Shown: piece by piece, positions 1 through 9,014 of the stretch
How positions within the stretch are numbered: position 1 is the stretch's first letter
Layout of the letters: each line of letters begins with the position of its first letter
NCBI GenBank assembly: GCA_029781115.1
Contig: JAKOXG010000001.1
Coordinates: forward strand, 1-64,000
Length of the DNA stretch: 64,000 nucleotides
Direction: 5' to 3'
Origin: Candidatus Cloacimonadota bacterium
Lineage (GTDB): Bacteria > Cloacimonadota > Cloacimonadia > Cloacimonadales > Cloacimonadaceae
Program-made: the position numbers and the translations under genes
The notes under the pieces: model-generated
Seen by the model: only the letters and a program-made list of their open reading frames with translations
Database searches by the model: none
What the model was told of the DNA's origin: nothing

Positions 1-47
1 GCGGCACATCCGGCGTCTACAAAACCGAACCCATAAGAATTAAGTAA
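1..47 (+). CDS. 3' end of an upstream gene (partial)
   Basis: The third reading frame from the window edge stays open for 14 codons and ends with TAA at 45-47, encoding a tail that ends VYKTEPIRIK. The other two forward frames also close here, so the choice rests on the natural look of this tail and on the next gene starting nine bases later after an AAG-rich stretch. Too little is present to name a product. Confidence 0.4.
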   Translation, partial: GTSGVYKTEPIRIK

Positions 48-55
48 GATAAGAA

Positions 56-304
56 ATGATTACCGTCCAAGTTTATTCAAGATCGACGGGTAAACCCTTG
101 AGTGGCAAGAGGGTGTATGTTTATTTTTCCGGACTTCTGCGTGGCGGATTGGAAGGCTACACGGATCGCAACGGAGAAGTCCACCTCAATGCAGATCCCG
201 GCTACCTGGGGGTCGCTGTGGCAAGCGACCATACAAGTCAGTCGTCAGTCGCTGCGCCGGTTTTGGAGATGCGCGTGCTAGCTTCGTTGAGCGAGACCGT
301 GTGA
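56..304 (+). CDS. Small carboxypeptidase-regulatory-like protein with a repeat-derived tail
   Basis: An 82-residue ORF. The first 47 residues look like a small beta-sandwich of the carboxypeptidase-regulatory/transthyretin kind: a VYSRSTGKPLSGKRVYV strand pair, then YTDRNGEVHLNADPG, the usual 'TD.nG.a.f...pG' pattern. From codon 48 onward the coding sequence is a dispersed intergenic repeat. The 46 bases at 197-242 recur exactly at 599-644, where no gene is present. The native C-terminus therefore seems to have been overwritten by a repeat that happened to stay open to the stop at 302-304. The gene may be a pseudogene or may make a protein with a replaced tail. Function is unknown; such small domains often occur as secreted or surface add-ons, but no signal peptide is seen here. 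Confidence 0.5.
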   Translation: MITVQVYSRSTGKPLSGKRVYVYFSGLLRGGLEGYTDRNGEVHLNADPGYLGVAVASDHTSQSSVAAPVLEMRVLASLSETV

Positions 305-650
305 GGCAGCGGCGGTTCAGCGACCGCCCGTACGGGGCCGACAGGGTCGGCCAGGTGTTAGGTGTTAGGTGTTAGGTTTTAGGCTGCGCTGGTTTCAGGG
401 ATGCGCGTGCTCTTTGTTGGGATGCATATGGCTCTTTGAGAGAGCTGCAAGCTGCGCTTGCATGCGGCGCAGGGCCAGCAAGCTGGCAGGTTGTAGGTGT
501 TAGGTTTTAGGGGTTAGGCTGCGCTGGTTTTGGAGAATCGCGTTCTATCTGCGCGAAGCGAGACTGATGCTCAAGCCGGTTAAAGATGGAAAGCAGAGCC
601 CGGCTACCTGGGGGTCGCTGTGGCAAGCGACCATACAAGTCAGTAGTCAG
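197..650. repeat. Intergenic repeat mosaic (305-790 has no gene)
   Basis: This stretch is assembled from words that recur throughout the window: a GGTCGC...GCGACC palindrome (212-230), a GGCGGTTCAGCGACCGCC palindrome near 312, tandem GTGTTAG/GTTTTAG heptamers at 354-382 and again near 497-518, a CAAGCTGCGCTTG palindrome near 449, and phrases such as GCTGCGCTGGTTT. The ORF at 586-798 is an accident of this repeat sequence. No promoter or RNA gene is recognised. Confidence 0.8.
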
Positions 651-659
651 CCCCAAAAG

Positions 660-690
660 CAAAACCGGAACCCCTCAGGAGTTCCGGCTT
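660..690 (-). terminator. Rho-independent terminator of the RocB-like gene
   Basis: An inverted repeat at 665-687 (arms CCGGAAC and GTTCCGG) lies about 105 bases beyond the stop of the minus-strand gene at 791. On the minus strand it is followed by TTTTGCTTTT, which fits an intrinsic terminator. Confidence 0.6.
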
Positions 691-790
691 GTATCTTGTC
701 CAATCTATGGTAGTTTAGATTTCCAGACGGGCACAGCGGCCTGTTCGGGCAGCTCTTCCGATTTCCGCCTTTCAATTCTCACTTCTTATA

Positions 791-2470
791 TCATTTAAGA
801 AGGTTCATTATTGTTTTGTACACCAATATCGGAGCTACTTCAAATGAGTATCTCTTTTCGATTCTTTCGGTGAAACGGTGTGCATCTTTACCAAAGGCAC
901 CGATATCCAAAACGGGCAAATCCAGTTTTTGCATATCTTCCAATGGAAGGTCGTACTTCACGCCAAATCCGGGCATATTGTTTTTCAATGCTGCAATGAT
1001 CTTTGGATCTTTTGGTGCGGCGGCGTAGCTTAAGTCGGAAATATAGGGGAAGAACTTCTTATACACCAATTTATAGTCGGTTTTGGTGCTGTTCACTGCA
1101 TCCGCTACAGCTTCCAGTAAAGCTTTTTCCCTGGGCTCTTTACCTTCAACGTAGATATGTGGATAGTAAGGAGGTGTGAAAAACACGATAACCACAGGAT
1201 CACGGTCGCTCCACAAGTGGTGGGTCAATTCTACCAGCTTAAGTGAAAATTCGCGTTGATCAATGCTTTCGTCTTGCATCATGCGGTCGGAAAGCTCTTT
1301 CAATCTGGCATCCAGCTCGTCACCAAGCTCGGCTTTCACCTTGTTATAGAGTTGATCGTAGGTCAATACTCTGGTTTTCCAGGGCAGTTGTTTATAAGTT
1401 CTGTTTGCCAATTCGCAGAAGCGTTTGTATTGATGATTCAGGTCATCTATGGTGCTTCGGAACGCCTCTTCAGCCGCTTTCACCATTTTTGCCAATACTT
1501 CATCAGGAGTGCTGATGTGGGTTGCATAGTTGAAGAAAGAAGTGGCATATTGCACCGTTTGAACCGAGTATTCAGGCTTCAAATCTCTTTGTTTCAAGGT
1601 GATGGGAGGCAGTGATACTTCTCCTTCCGCCACATCACAGAAATCGGCATTGAGGTTGATACGATTGGTGATCGCAGCCAAGATTTGGTTTGCGTCGATT
1701 CCTTTGAAAGACTCACCAACGTGAGTTTCTTTTCCTACAACGTAGAAGGAAGGCATCAACTTTCCAACAGTTCCGATATAAACATACTTATTGGGATCAC
1801 CTTCATATTCGGCGGTCATGTAGTCGGTATCCAACAGCGCCAAATAATCATAGCCATGCTTTTCTCTCATTTTGACCAGCTCGGGCACTACCGACAACAT
1901 TCCGCCGGAATTTGCCTCTTCGTCACAAACGGCTGCAAAGATGAGATTTCCCTCGAAGTTCTCGATGTCTTTGGATATCTCTTCCATAATCGCCATAATG
2001 ATCGCATCTCCGGTTTTCATATCGAAAAGTCCTCTACCGAACAGGTAATCACCTGATTCCAAGTCTTTTCTGGCTTCTTCCGGCAACGATGAAGCGATCT
2101 CCTTGAACTTTTCAGTCAGCTCATAGGGCCTGTGTGCGTACTCTTTCAATGTGCCATAGTCGGAAATACCTACTGTATCGGTATGTCCAATCATAACGAC
2201 CGTCTTTTTTGAATTCCCCTTTCCACCCTTCATGGTAGCCATCACAGAACGGCGTCCCAATTTGTCATTCTTCATATCCACAAATCGCAGGTGATCAGGG
2301 TTTTTCTTATAGTAATCCATTTCAGAAAAGATATCATACACCTTCTGAACGGAGTTCAATTCTCCGGGAGTTTCAACCACACTCAGCTGGTTGGTTAAAG
2401 CAACTGCAATCTCCTCGATACGCGCAGCCATTTTAGCATTAAAGGTCTGATTCTGTTTGGATAGTCTCAT
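791..2470 (-). CDS. M20-family amidohydrolase, RocB-like
   Basis: 559 residues, the length of the arginine-utilisation protein RocB family, which are zinc peptidases/deacylases of the M20 group. Metal-site motifs are visible in order: GHTDTV at 95-100 (His96, Asp98), GRGLFDMKTG at 145-154 (Asp150), and DEEANSGG at 183-190 (catalytic Glu followed by metal Glu). The C-terminal part carries the second half of the bilobal enzyme. The start ATG at 2470 is preceded on the minus strand by AGGAG at good spacing. A hairpin terminator lies beyond the stop. It stands alone, with the efflux operon divergent to it. The likely role is hydrolysis of a peptide or acylated amino acid in the cytoplasm, in keeping with amino-acid fermentation. 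The exact substrate cannot be read from the sequence. Confidence 0.85.
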   Translation of the reverse strand: MRLSKQNQTFNAKMAARIEEIAVALTNQLSVVETPGELNSVQKVYDIFSEMDYYKKNPDHLRFVDMKNDKLGRRSVMATMKGGKGNSKKTVVMIGHTDTVGISDYGTLKEYAHRPYELTEKFKEIASSLPEEARKDLESGDYLFGRGLFDMKTGDAIIMAIMEEISKDIENFEGNLIFAAVCDEEANSGGMLSVVPELVKMREKHGYDYLALLDTDYMTAEYEGDPNKYVYIGTVGKLMPSFYVVGKETHVGESFKGIDANQILAAITNRINLNADFCDVAEGEVSLPPITLKQRDLKPEYSVQTVQYATSFFNYATHISTPDEVLAKMVKAAEEAFRSTIDDLNHQYKRFCELANRTYKQLPWKTRVLTYDQLYNKVKAELGDELDARLKELSDRMMQDESIDQREFSLKLVELTHHLWSDRDPVVIVFFTPPYYPHIYVEGKEPREKALLEAVADAVNSTKTDYKLVYKKFFPYISDLSYAAAPKDPKIIAALKNNMPGFGVKYDLPLEDMQKLDLPVLDIGAFGKDAHRFTERIEKRYSFEVAPILVYKTIMNLLK

Positions 2471-2827
2471 TTTAACTCCTTATATGTGTTTTCTTACTAA
2501 GAGTAACCGAATTATGGCCGGTTAAATTGTCAAGCGGAATAGATAGAGTATTTCCTCTGCTGAAAAGTCCATCAGCGTGAGGAAATGGCGGTTCCTGAAG
2601 TTTGAAGAAATATGTTGTTTCTTTCATTACTGGTCTCGGGTGCCATAAATAATAAAAGCGTTTAGAAGGCAAGTGTTTTCTATAGTCTTTTTACCGGCAT
2701 CAGAAAGAATCTGGTCTTGGACGGTATTTTTCTTGCAGGGTTGAGGGAGGTCGTGAGTATGATACTATACAGGACGTGTTTTTGCACGCACGGCCAGTAA
2801 AATCCTAAAGTACCTAAAGAGGGACTA
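2471..2827. other. Divergent intergenic region
   Basis: 357 bases separate the divergent RocB-like and tolC-like genes, so promoters for both must lie here. On the minus strand a TTGACA occurs near 2525-2530. No convincing paired -10 box could be fixed for either direction. An antisense ORF at 2472-2672 shows no protein-like features and is not counted. GAGGGA at 2819-2824 is the ribosome site for the gene at 2828. Confidence 0.5.
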
Positions 2828-4072
2828 ATGAAAAGACTTCTTATTCTCCTGATGGTGCTGCCCTTGATGCTTATGGCTCAAGAGTATAGCCTGGATGAGA
2901 TGATCCAGCATGGATTGGATAACAGTTGGTCGGCTCAAAAGAGCAAACTCAGCTACGAAAGCTCTGCATCCAATCTCAGCAGCGCCACTTGGAACCTTTT
3001 ACCGGATGCTGACTTGGGCTTCAGGCTCAATCAAGATCTGCACAATCAAGGCCAAGGTGCTGATCTGACCAGTGCCTTCAGTTTCAGCATCAGCAAGACG
3101 ATCAGCTTGAATGATCCCGCCTGGTTCAATTACCGCCAAGCCAAGGTCAACAAGCAAAAGGCCGATGTGAGCTACCAGAGTTCCGTCTCCGCCTATGCCT
3201 TTGAGGTGTTCAATGCCTATATCAAAGTGTTGAAGCAGCAAAAGCAGCTCCTCTCGTTGCAGGAAAACCTGGCCATCCAGACCCGTGTCTGGGAGCAGGC
3301 CAAAGTGTTGAAACAATTGGGCAAAAACACGGACTTTGACGTGAAGCAAAGCGAGATCGCCGTGATGAATTCGCAGATCAGCATCATCCAGCTGGAAAAC
3401 ACCATCCGAGAGGACAGGCAAGCACTCTTTGCCTTGGTGCAGATGGAAGATGATGGCTATGAACTGGCGGACTTGCAGCCGGAAGAAGACTACGAGATTC
3501 CGCAGCTTGAGCCTGAAAGCGTCAACGAAGTGCAGCTGCTCAAAGCAGAGACCGCCTCTGCCAAGCTGAACAAGACCCAGAGCACGCTGGACTACTTCCC
3601 CAGACTCACCCTGGGTTACGGCTTCAACCGCAATATCAGCGGCGATAACTTTGAATTTGACCGCTACAGCACCACGCACAACGTCTATCTGGGACTCAGC
3701 TACTCGCTTTGGAACCACTTTAAACAGGGCAACAATGCTGCTCGAACCAATATCGCTTATCGCATGGCAGAGCTGACTTTGGCGGATAAACTCGATGATC
3801 TGGACCGCCAATATGCCTCGCAAAGCCAACAGCTGCAATACCTCCTGCGCATGGATAAGCTGCTGGAAGAGAAAAAGCAGCAATCCGCCGCACAAATCCG
3901 CATCGCAGAAGAGCGTTACCGTCTGGGCTTGATCGACCTCTTGGAGCTGGACAAGACCCGCACCGACTACATAGACGCAGACATCTCCTACAATGCAAAC
4001 CGCTATCAGATCATCACCTTGCAGCAGGCGATCAACTTCCTGCTCTCGCATAAAATCCTTGGAAAATGGTAG
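2828..4072 (+). CDS. TolC-family outer membrane efflux protein
   Basis: 414 residues with a signal peptide (MKRLLILLMVLPLMLMAQ) followed by two halves of long amphipathic helices rich in Gln, Ala and Leu, typical of the outer membrane efflux protein family. Each half has the usual pattern of beta-strand entry (LPDADLGFRLNQ; YFPRLTLGYGFN) followed by coiled helices (for example ADKLDDLDRQYASQSQQLQYL). It would form the trimeric outer membrane and periplasmic channel of a tripartite exporter. It is the first gene of a four-gene operon. The next gene begins 16 bases after the stop with an AGGAG ribosome site, and supplies the periplasmic adaptor. The substrate is unknown. Confidence 0.9.
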   Translation: MKRLLILLMVLPLMLMAQEYSLDEMIQHGLDNSWSAQKSKLSYESSASNLSSATWNLLPDADLGFRLNQDLHNQGQGADLTSAFSFSISKTISLNDPAWFNYRQAKVNKQKADVSYQSSVSAYAFEVFNAYIKVLKQQKQLLSLQENLAIQTRVWEQAKVLKQLGKNTDFDVKQSEIAVMNSQISIIQLENTIREDRQALFALVQMEDDGYELADLQPEEDYEIPQLEPESVNEVQLLKAETASAKLNKTQSTLDYFPRLTLGYGFNRNISGDNFEFDRYSTTHNVYLGLSYSLWNHFKQGNNAARTNIAYRMAELTLADKLDDLDRQYASQSQQLQYLLRMDKLLEEKKQQSAAQIRIAEERYRLGLIDLLELDKTRTDYIDADISYNANRYQIITLQQAINFLLSHKILGKW

Positions 4073-4088
4073 GAGAACTCCACAACCC

Positions 4089-5504
4089 ATGAAAAAATAC
4101 ATCAAATACATCATCCTCGTAGTAGTGGTGATAGCCCTGATCGTGGGCTACAACATGTTTCGCAAAAACAAAAACCGCCCTGAATGGCGCACCGACTCAC
4201 TCAGCAATGGCAATATTCGCGAGGTTGTGACCGCCAGCGGCTCGATTAATCCCTACATATTGGTGGAAGTGGGCACGGAAGTCTCCGGCAAGATAGAGAA
4301 GCTCTACAAAGATTTCAACGATAAAGTGAAGAAGGGCGACCTTCTGGCCAAACTGGACACCGAGATCCTACGCACCAGCTTGGAAGCAAGTAAAGCCGAG
4401 CTGGCGAAAGCGCAGACCTCTGCTGCGGAAGCCAAGCTGGACTTGGACAACCTCCGCGAACTGGTCAGCAAGAATATGGCTGCGGAATATGACCTCCAAA
4501 AAGCCCAATTCCGCTATGAACAAGCTACTCATTCCCTCACCACCGCCAGATTGAACCAACAGCGGGCTCAGAAGAATCTGGACAACGCTTACATCACTTC
4601 ACCCATCAACGGTGTGATTGTGGCCAGAAGTGTGGATGAAGGTCAGACAGTGGCCGCCAGCCTCAGCTCGCCCACCCTCTTTACCATCGCCAACAACCTG
4701 GACAAGATGCAGATCACGGCAAATATAGACGAGGCAGACATCGGCCGCGTTAAGGTCGGCCTACCTGTGGAATTCAGCGTGGACGCCTATCCCGCCATCC
4801 CCTTTGCCGGAGAGGTGAAGCAGATCCGCCTCAATCCCACCAACGAGCAAAACGTGGTCAGCTACAGCGTGATCATCGACGCCGATAACCCCGGCCATCT
4901 CCTTCTTCCCGGCATGACCACTAACGTCACCATCATCATCCAATCCAAAGAAAACGTGCAACGCATCCCTGAAGCTGCCACCAGATTCCGCCCCAGCAAA
5001 GAAATCTGGACTCTCTTTGGCTTCAAATGGTCGGATGACTTGATCATGACTGCCCGAGAGAAGGCTATGGAAGAATTTACCAAGCAGATGGAAGCCCAGG
5101 CTCCACCCCAACCCCAAGTAGCAAAAGCTCCTGAAGGCAAGATTCCTGAAGGAAAAGCGCCAGCCGGCAAGGCTCCTGATGGCAAAGCCCCTGAAGGTCG
5201 ACGCCCCGGTGCCAGACGTGGTGGCATGGCAGGCGGAGCTCCCGCAGGTGCAGCTCCTGAAGGTATGCCCAACCCCGCTATGGGTGGTATGAGACGTGGT
5301 GGCATGTCCATGATTTGGGTGCTTCGTGATGGCAACCCTGTAGCCAAGATGGTACGTACCGGCATCTCAGACGGTGCCTTCATTGAAGTCATCGGCGGCG
5401 TAGATGAAAAGGATCAGCTCATCACCGGAGTCAACTTCAAAGACGCCAAGCAAGCTGCCGCAGCCAATCCCATGAGCGGCCCTCCCGGCATGAGAAGGTT
5501 TTAG
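4089..5504 (+). CDS. MacA-like periplasmic adaptor (membrane fusion protein)
   Basis: 471 residues from the ATG at 4089. That start was chosen because AGGAG sits just upstream and the protein then opens with an N-terminal membrane anchor (KKYIKYIILVVVVIALIVGY). The open frame extends further upstream but only through the end of the previous gene. A biotinyl-lipoyl half-domain (VEVGTEVSGKIEKLYKDF), a helical hairpin, the second lipoyl half and a beta-barrel follow, as in MacA/HlyD adaptors. Unusually, residues of about 340-430 form a low-complexity insert of repeated P-E-G-K-A and G-G-M-R units before the last strands. It bridges the inner membrane ABC transporter and the TolC-like channel encoded on either side. 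The stop is six bases before the ATPase gene. Confidence 0.85.
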   Translation: MKKYIKYIILVVVVIALIVGYNMFRKNKNRPEWRTDSLSNGNIREVVTASGSINPYILVEVGTEVSGKIEKLYKDFNDKVKKGDLLAKLDTEILRTSLEASKAELAKAQTSAAEAKLDLDNLRELVSKNMAAEYDLQKAQFRYEQATHSLTTARLNQQRAQKNLDNAYITSPINGVIVARSVDEGQTVAASLSSPTLFTIANNLDKMQITANIDEADIGRVKVGLPVEFSVDAYPAIPFAGEVKQIRLNPTNEQNVVSYSVIIDADNPGHLLLPGMTTNVTIIIQSKENVQRIPEAATRFRPSKEIWTLFGFKWSDDLIMTAREKAMEEFTKQMEAQAPPQPQVAKAPEGKIPEGKAPAGKAPDGKAPEGRRPGARRGGMAGGAPAGAAPEGMPNPAMGGMRRGGMSMIWVLRDGNPVAKMVRTGISDGAFIEVIGGVDEKDQLITGVNFKDAKQAAAANPMSGPPGMRRF

Positions 5505-5510
5505 CCAAAG

Positions 5511-6263
5511 ATGAGCTCCACCACCTTAATTCGCACCCAAGGGCTCACCAAAGTCTATCAGATGGGGGATTTTGAGGTTCATGCCCTTCGGGGTATTGAC
5601 CTTAGCATTGAGCAGGGTGAATTCATCGCCATCATGGGTGCCAGCGGCAGCGGTAAGACTACCTACATGAACCTTTTGGGTTGCCTGGACAGACCCACCG
5701 CCGGCAGCTATGAACTGGACGGCATCGCCGTGCACGAGATGAGCTCTGAAAAGCTCACCAAAGTGCGCAATGAAAAGATAGGCTATGTGTTTCAGTCCTT
5801 CTACCTCTTACCGCGCACCACCGCTCTGGAAAACGTGGAACTGCCTCTGCTTTACACCCGTAACATGGGCCACAAGGAGAGGATCAGCCAAGCTATGGAA
5901 GCTCTGGACGTGGTTGGCATCAAGGATAGAGCCCGCCACTTTCCCAATCAGCTTTCCGGCGGCCAACAGCAACGCGTTGCCATCGCCCGCGCCATCGTCA
6001 ACAATCCCGTTTTCCTCCTTGCCGACGAACCTACAGGCAACCTGGACACCCGCACCAGCGTGGAAGTGATGGCTCTCTTCCAAAAGCTGCACGCCCAGGG
6101 GATGACCGTAATCCTGGTGACGCACGAACACGACATCAGCCGCTATGCCAACCGTATCATCACCTTCCGTGACGGCTTGATCATCTCGGACAAGCCGAAC
6201 CCGCAACCACGCAATGCAGCTGAAGACCTGAAAACCATGCCCGAGCTGGATTTGGATCGATAG
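5511..6263 (+). CDS. MacB/LolD-type ABC transporter ATPase
   Basis: 250 residues. The Walker A motif GASGSGKT is at 43-50, the Q-loop is in [10 protein letters not shown], the signature is [14 protein letters not shown], Walker B with catalytic Glu is FLLADEPTG, and the switch is VTHEHD. These place it in the MacB/LolD/FtsE subfamily that powers mechanotransmission rather than substrate crossing. In classical MacB the ATPase and permease are one chain of about 650 residues. Here they are separate genes, nine bases apart. With the adaptor and TolC-like channel it forms a complete tripartite export pump. Confidence 0.9.
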   Translation: MSSTTLIRTQGLTKVYQMGDFEVHALRGIDLSIEQGEFIAIMGASGSGKTTYMNLLGCLDRPTAGSYELDGIAVHEMSSEKLTKVRNEKIGYVFQSFYLLPRTTALENVELPLLYTRNMGHKERISQAMEALDVVGIKDRARHFPNQLSGGQQQRVAIARAIVNNPVFLLADEPTGNLDTRTSVEVMALFQKLHAQGMTVILVTHEHDISRYANRIITFRDGLIISDKPNPQPRNAAEDLKTMPELDLDR

Positions 6264-6272
6264 GGAGCGATT

Positions 6273-7490
6273 ATGTCTATCATAGGAATCATCAAAATAG
6301 CCCTCAAATCCCTGGCACGCAACAAGACCCGCACCTTCCTCACCATGTTGGGCGTGATCATCGGCGTGGCAGCAGTGATCACCATGTTGGCCATCGGTGA
6401 AGGTGCCAAGAAAATCGTGGAAGACCAGATAAACAGCATGGGCACAAACGTGATCATGGTATCCTCAAACTTCATGAGCCAGCAGAGCAACGTGCGCCAG
6501 GCTCAGGGAAGTGGCAACCTCCTGGAGGTCGAAGATGTGGAAGCCGTGAAGGATGATATTGACGGTGTGCTCTATGCCTCACCGATTTTAAATACCTGGG
6601 GACGCCTCAAATATGAAAACCAAAACTGGCGTGGCGGTGTCATGGGCGTAGACGTAGACTACTTCAATATCCGCAACATGACCGCCGAGCAAGGCGAGCT
6701 CTTCTACCCCTCCGATGTAGAAAACAGCAGCAAAGTCTGCGTGATCGGCAAAACAATAGCTGACAACCTCTTTGGTGACGTCGACCCCGTGGGCAAGATC
6801 ATGCGCATCCGCAACATTCCCTTCATCGTCAAAGGTGTGCTCAAAGCCAAAGGTGAAAACGTGATGGGCATGGATCAGGATGACATCGTGTTAGTTCCGC
6901 ATACTACCGCACTCACCCGCCTCATAGGTCACCGCTGGAGATTTATGACTATTATCGTCTCCGCAGAATCCAAAGAACGCATCCAGATGGTGCAGCAGGA
7001 CATATTGGAACTACTGCAAAACCGCCACCGAGGCACCACCAGCGAGTCCTTCGTCGTCAATACTCAGACCGACATCGCCGATACAGCCAGCAGCGTCTCC
7101 AACACTATGACCATCCTCCTGGCCAGCATTGCCGGCATCTCACTTTTAGTGGGCGGTATCGGCATTATGAACATCATGCTGGTCTCCGTTACCGAACGTA
7201 TCAAAGAGATTGGCATCCGCATGGCTGTGGGTGCTCACAAGCGGGACGTGCTGCTCCAATTTGTCATCGAAGCCGTCACCATCAGCATTCTGGGCGGCTT
7301 GGTAGGCATCTTTTTGGGCTGGGCAGCCACCTCCGTGGTGGGCAAAACCATGCACTGGAACGTTGCCATCACGCCCTTCAGCATCCTGATTTCGGTGACT
7401 TTCTCCTGCGTAATCGGCATCTTCTTCGGTTGGTATCCCGCCAAAAAGGCAGCCAACCTCAACCTCATCGACGCCCTCAGATACGAATAA
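6273..7490 (+). CDS. MacB-type ABC transporter permease (FtsX domain)
   Basis: 405 residues. An N-terminal membrane helix (TFLTMLGVIIGVAAVITMLAI) is followed by a large periplasmic domain of the MacB kind (residues of about 45-270). Three C-terminal helices follow, with the conserved ISLLVGGIGIMNIMLVSVTERIKEIG and IGIRMAVGA segments of FtsX/MacB permeases. It partners the ATPase encoded immediately upstream. The family exports peptides, lipoproteins, macrolides or siderophores, and nothing here narrows the substrate. It is the last gene of the operon and converges with the next gene. Confidence 0.9.
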   Translation: MSIIGIIKIALKSLARNKTRTFLTMLGVIIGVAAVITMLAIGEGAKKIVEDQINSMGTNVIMVSSNFMSQQSNVRQAQGSGNLLEVEDVEAVKDDIDGVLYASPILNTWGRLKYENQNWRGGVMGVDVDYFNIRNMTAEQGELFYPSDVENSSKVCVIGKTIADNLFGDVDPVGKIMRIRNIPFIVKGVLKAKGENVMGMDQDDIVLVPHTTALTRLIGHRWRFMTIIVSAESKERIQMVQQDILELLQNRHRGTTSESFVVNTQTDIADTASSVSNTMTILLASIAGISLLVGGIGIMNIMLVSVTERIKEIGIRMAVGAHKRDVLLQFVIEAVTISILGGLVGIFLGWAATSVVGKTMHWNVAITPFSILISVTFSCVIGIFFGWYPAKKAANLNLIDALRYE

Positions 7491-7530
7491 ACACCTATAG
7501 GGGAGGCTGAACACACGGCCTCCCAAACTT

Positions 7531-8463
7531 TTATCTACTCTCTATGCCCTGAATCAAAAGCGGGATCATGATCTCATGATGCCCGATGAAGTAGTAGCCC
7601 TTGCCTCCGTTCAATACCGGCCTCATCACTACGTTTTCGTTGGCACGGTAGTGGAAGTTCATGTCAAAGACCGCGGTGTAAAAATCCTGCACCTTGCCCT
7701 TGATATTCCTGCTCACGGTGAGCGCTTTGAGGAAAACTTCGGGCAGGATCACCGCCGAACCCAGGTTCAGATACACGCCTCCACCATCCAGCAAACTCAC
7801 CTGATGGCAGAAGATGCGGAAGTCCCGATGTGAACAGTCCCCGATCGCCGCTCCATCGGTGTATCCGGATTGGTGAATGATGTCTGTTCCCACCGCCACG
7901 TGCACCGTGAAAGGCACCTCGTGTTTGTAGGCTGTGGCCAATAGAGAATTGGCGGCATAGGGTGCATTCTCACTCAGAAACTTACCCACCGCTTGCCCCA
8001 AGCCGATTCCTTCCCGGGCAGCTTGCTTGATCACTTCGCACAGGTCTCGATTGGTCTCCAAAGCCATGCCAAAACTGCCATCCGCAAGCCGCACTGCCAC
8101 ATCCTCCGAAGTTTTGCCAAACATTGCCAGTTCATACTCGTGAACGATCACCGAGCCGTTACTCGCCAAGCAGGTGATGTATCCCTTCTTGACCAGCTCG
8201 ATCAACAGCGGCGCCAGACCACATTTGATCACATGTCCACCCAAGCCCACGATCAGAGGCTTCTTATTCCGCACAGCATTTTGGATGTGCGAGATCAGCT
8301 CGTTCAGGTCCTGAGCTTTCAGCAGTTTGGGTAGCGAGTCAAAATAACCTTTCATGCTTCCATCACCCTGCGTAGCCATCAGCTCCTGATCCACTTTGCT
8401 GGGACGCTCCGCCACTCTGTTCAGTCTGACTTTGCTCAGATCCATCTCTTCATGTTTCTTCAT
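7531..8463 (-). CDS. Deoxyhypusine-synthase-like protein
   Basis: 310 residues resembling bacterial members of the deoxyhypusine synthase fold family. The stretch GGHVIKCGL (75-83), NGSVIVHEYE (102-111), SEDVAVRLADGSFGMA and a later GTDIIHQSG form a Rossmann-like NAD site pattern. The catalytic lysine segment of true deoxyhypusine synthases is not apparent near the C-terminus, which instead ends in a GHHEIMIPLL stretch. Bacteria lack eIF5A, so the classical reaction is unlikely, and homospermidine synthase or another NAD-dependent function is possible. The ATG overlaps the stop of queH by four bases, so the two are translationally coupled. The identification rests on motif recognition only. 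Confidence 0.5.
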   Translation of the reverse strand: MKKHEEMDLSKVRLNRVAERPSKVDQELMATQGDGSMKGYFDSLPKLLKAQDLNELISHIQNAVRNKKPLIVGLGGHVIKCGLAPLLIELVKKGYITCLASNGSVIVHEYELAMFGKTSEDVAVRLADGSFGMALETNRDLCEVIKQAAREGIGLGQAVGKFLSENAPYAANSLLATAYKHEVPFTVHVAVGTDIIHQSGYTDGAAIGDCSHRDFRIFCHQVSLLDGGGVYLNLGSAVILPEVFLKALTVSRNIKGKVQDFYTAVFDMNFHYRANENVVMRPVLNGGKGYYFIGHHEIMIPLLIQGIESR

Positions 8464-9014
8464 CTTGAATCCTTTTTCTTTAAGTACCGTTCCTCTTCGC
8501 TAAAGATGCAGCCGCAATACTTTTGCCGATACATCCCCGCCTCTTTGGAAAGCCTGATGCCCTCATCCCACAGGGGACGGAAATCCTCATAATAAAAGGC
8601 AATTCCGTATTGCTCGCTATACTTTTGGGCGATCTGTTTGATCAGCTCGTGCTTTTGATACCGGCTATAGAGCAAGGTGGTGGAAAAGGCATCAAAACCT
8701 CGTTCTGCTGCCAGCTTTGCCGTTGCTTCCAAGCGCGTCTCATAGCAGTATTTGCAGCGTCCGGCGATGTCATCAGCCACCGCTTTCACAAAGGGCTGCA
8801 AGCCATACTCATCCCGCATGATCAGCTCAAAGCGTTCCTCGCGGGCAAAAGCCTCCAAGGTCTCTTTGCGCTGCCGGTATTCCGTGTAGGGATGGATGTT
8901 GATATTATACCAAAAAGAGCTGAGCTCATAGCCCTCGCCCTTCAGCTTGTAGTAAGGCGCAATCAGGCAGGGAGCGCAACATGTGTGCAGCAGGATGCTT
9001 TTAACCACGGTCAT
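8460..9014 (-). CDS. queH: Epoxyqueuosine reductase QueH
   Basis: 184 residues when started at the ATG at 9014. An upstream start at 9074 would add 20 residues buried in the previous gene, and the family normally begins just before the first cysteine pair. QueH reduces epoxyqueuosine to queuosine in tRNA wobble positions using an iron-sulfur cluster and a second metal. Expected cysteines are present: HTCC (Cys12, Cys13), CKYC (Cys87, Cys90) and YCGC (Cys167, Cys169), with the conserved WYNINIHPYTEYRQR and TTLLYSRYQKHELI segments between. It overlaps the PAS gene upstream and the next gene downstream, so the three genes form one transcript. Confidence 0.9.
   Translation of the reverse strand: MTVVKSILLHTCCAPCLIAPYYKLKGEGYELSSFWYNINIHPYTEYRQRKETLEAFAREERFELIMRDEYGLQPFVKAVADDIAGRCKYCYETRLEATAKLAAERGFDAFSTTLLYSRYQKHELIKQIAQKYSEQYGIAFYYEDFRPLWDEGIRLSKEAGMYRQKYCGCIFSEEERYLKKKDSR

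Noticed and set aside
353-382. GTGTTAG/GTTTTAG tracts as telomere-like ends
   Set aside because: They are interstitial, short and occur on both strands throughout the window, so they do not mark a chromosome end.
586-798. 70-residue plus-strand ORF
   Set aside because: It consists of intergenic repeat text and a terminator hairpin, with no ribosome site.
2472-2672. 66-residue minus-strand ORF upstream of the RocB-like gene
   Set aside because: No protein-like pattern, and it occupies the divergent promoter region.
2999-4114. 371-residue minus-strand ORF opposite the tolC-like gene
   Set aside because: It is the antisense shadow of a clear gene; its Leu/Gln/Val-rich text reflects codon use on the other strand.
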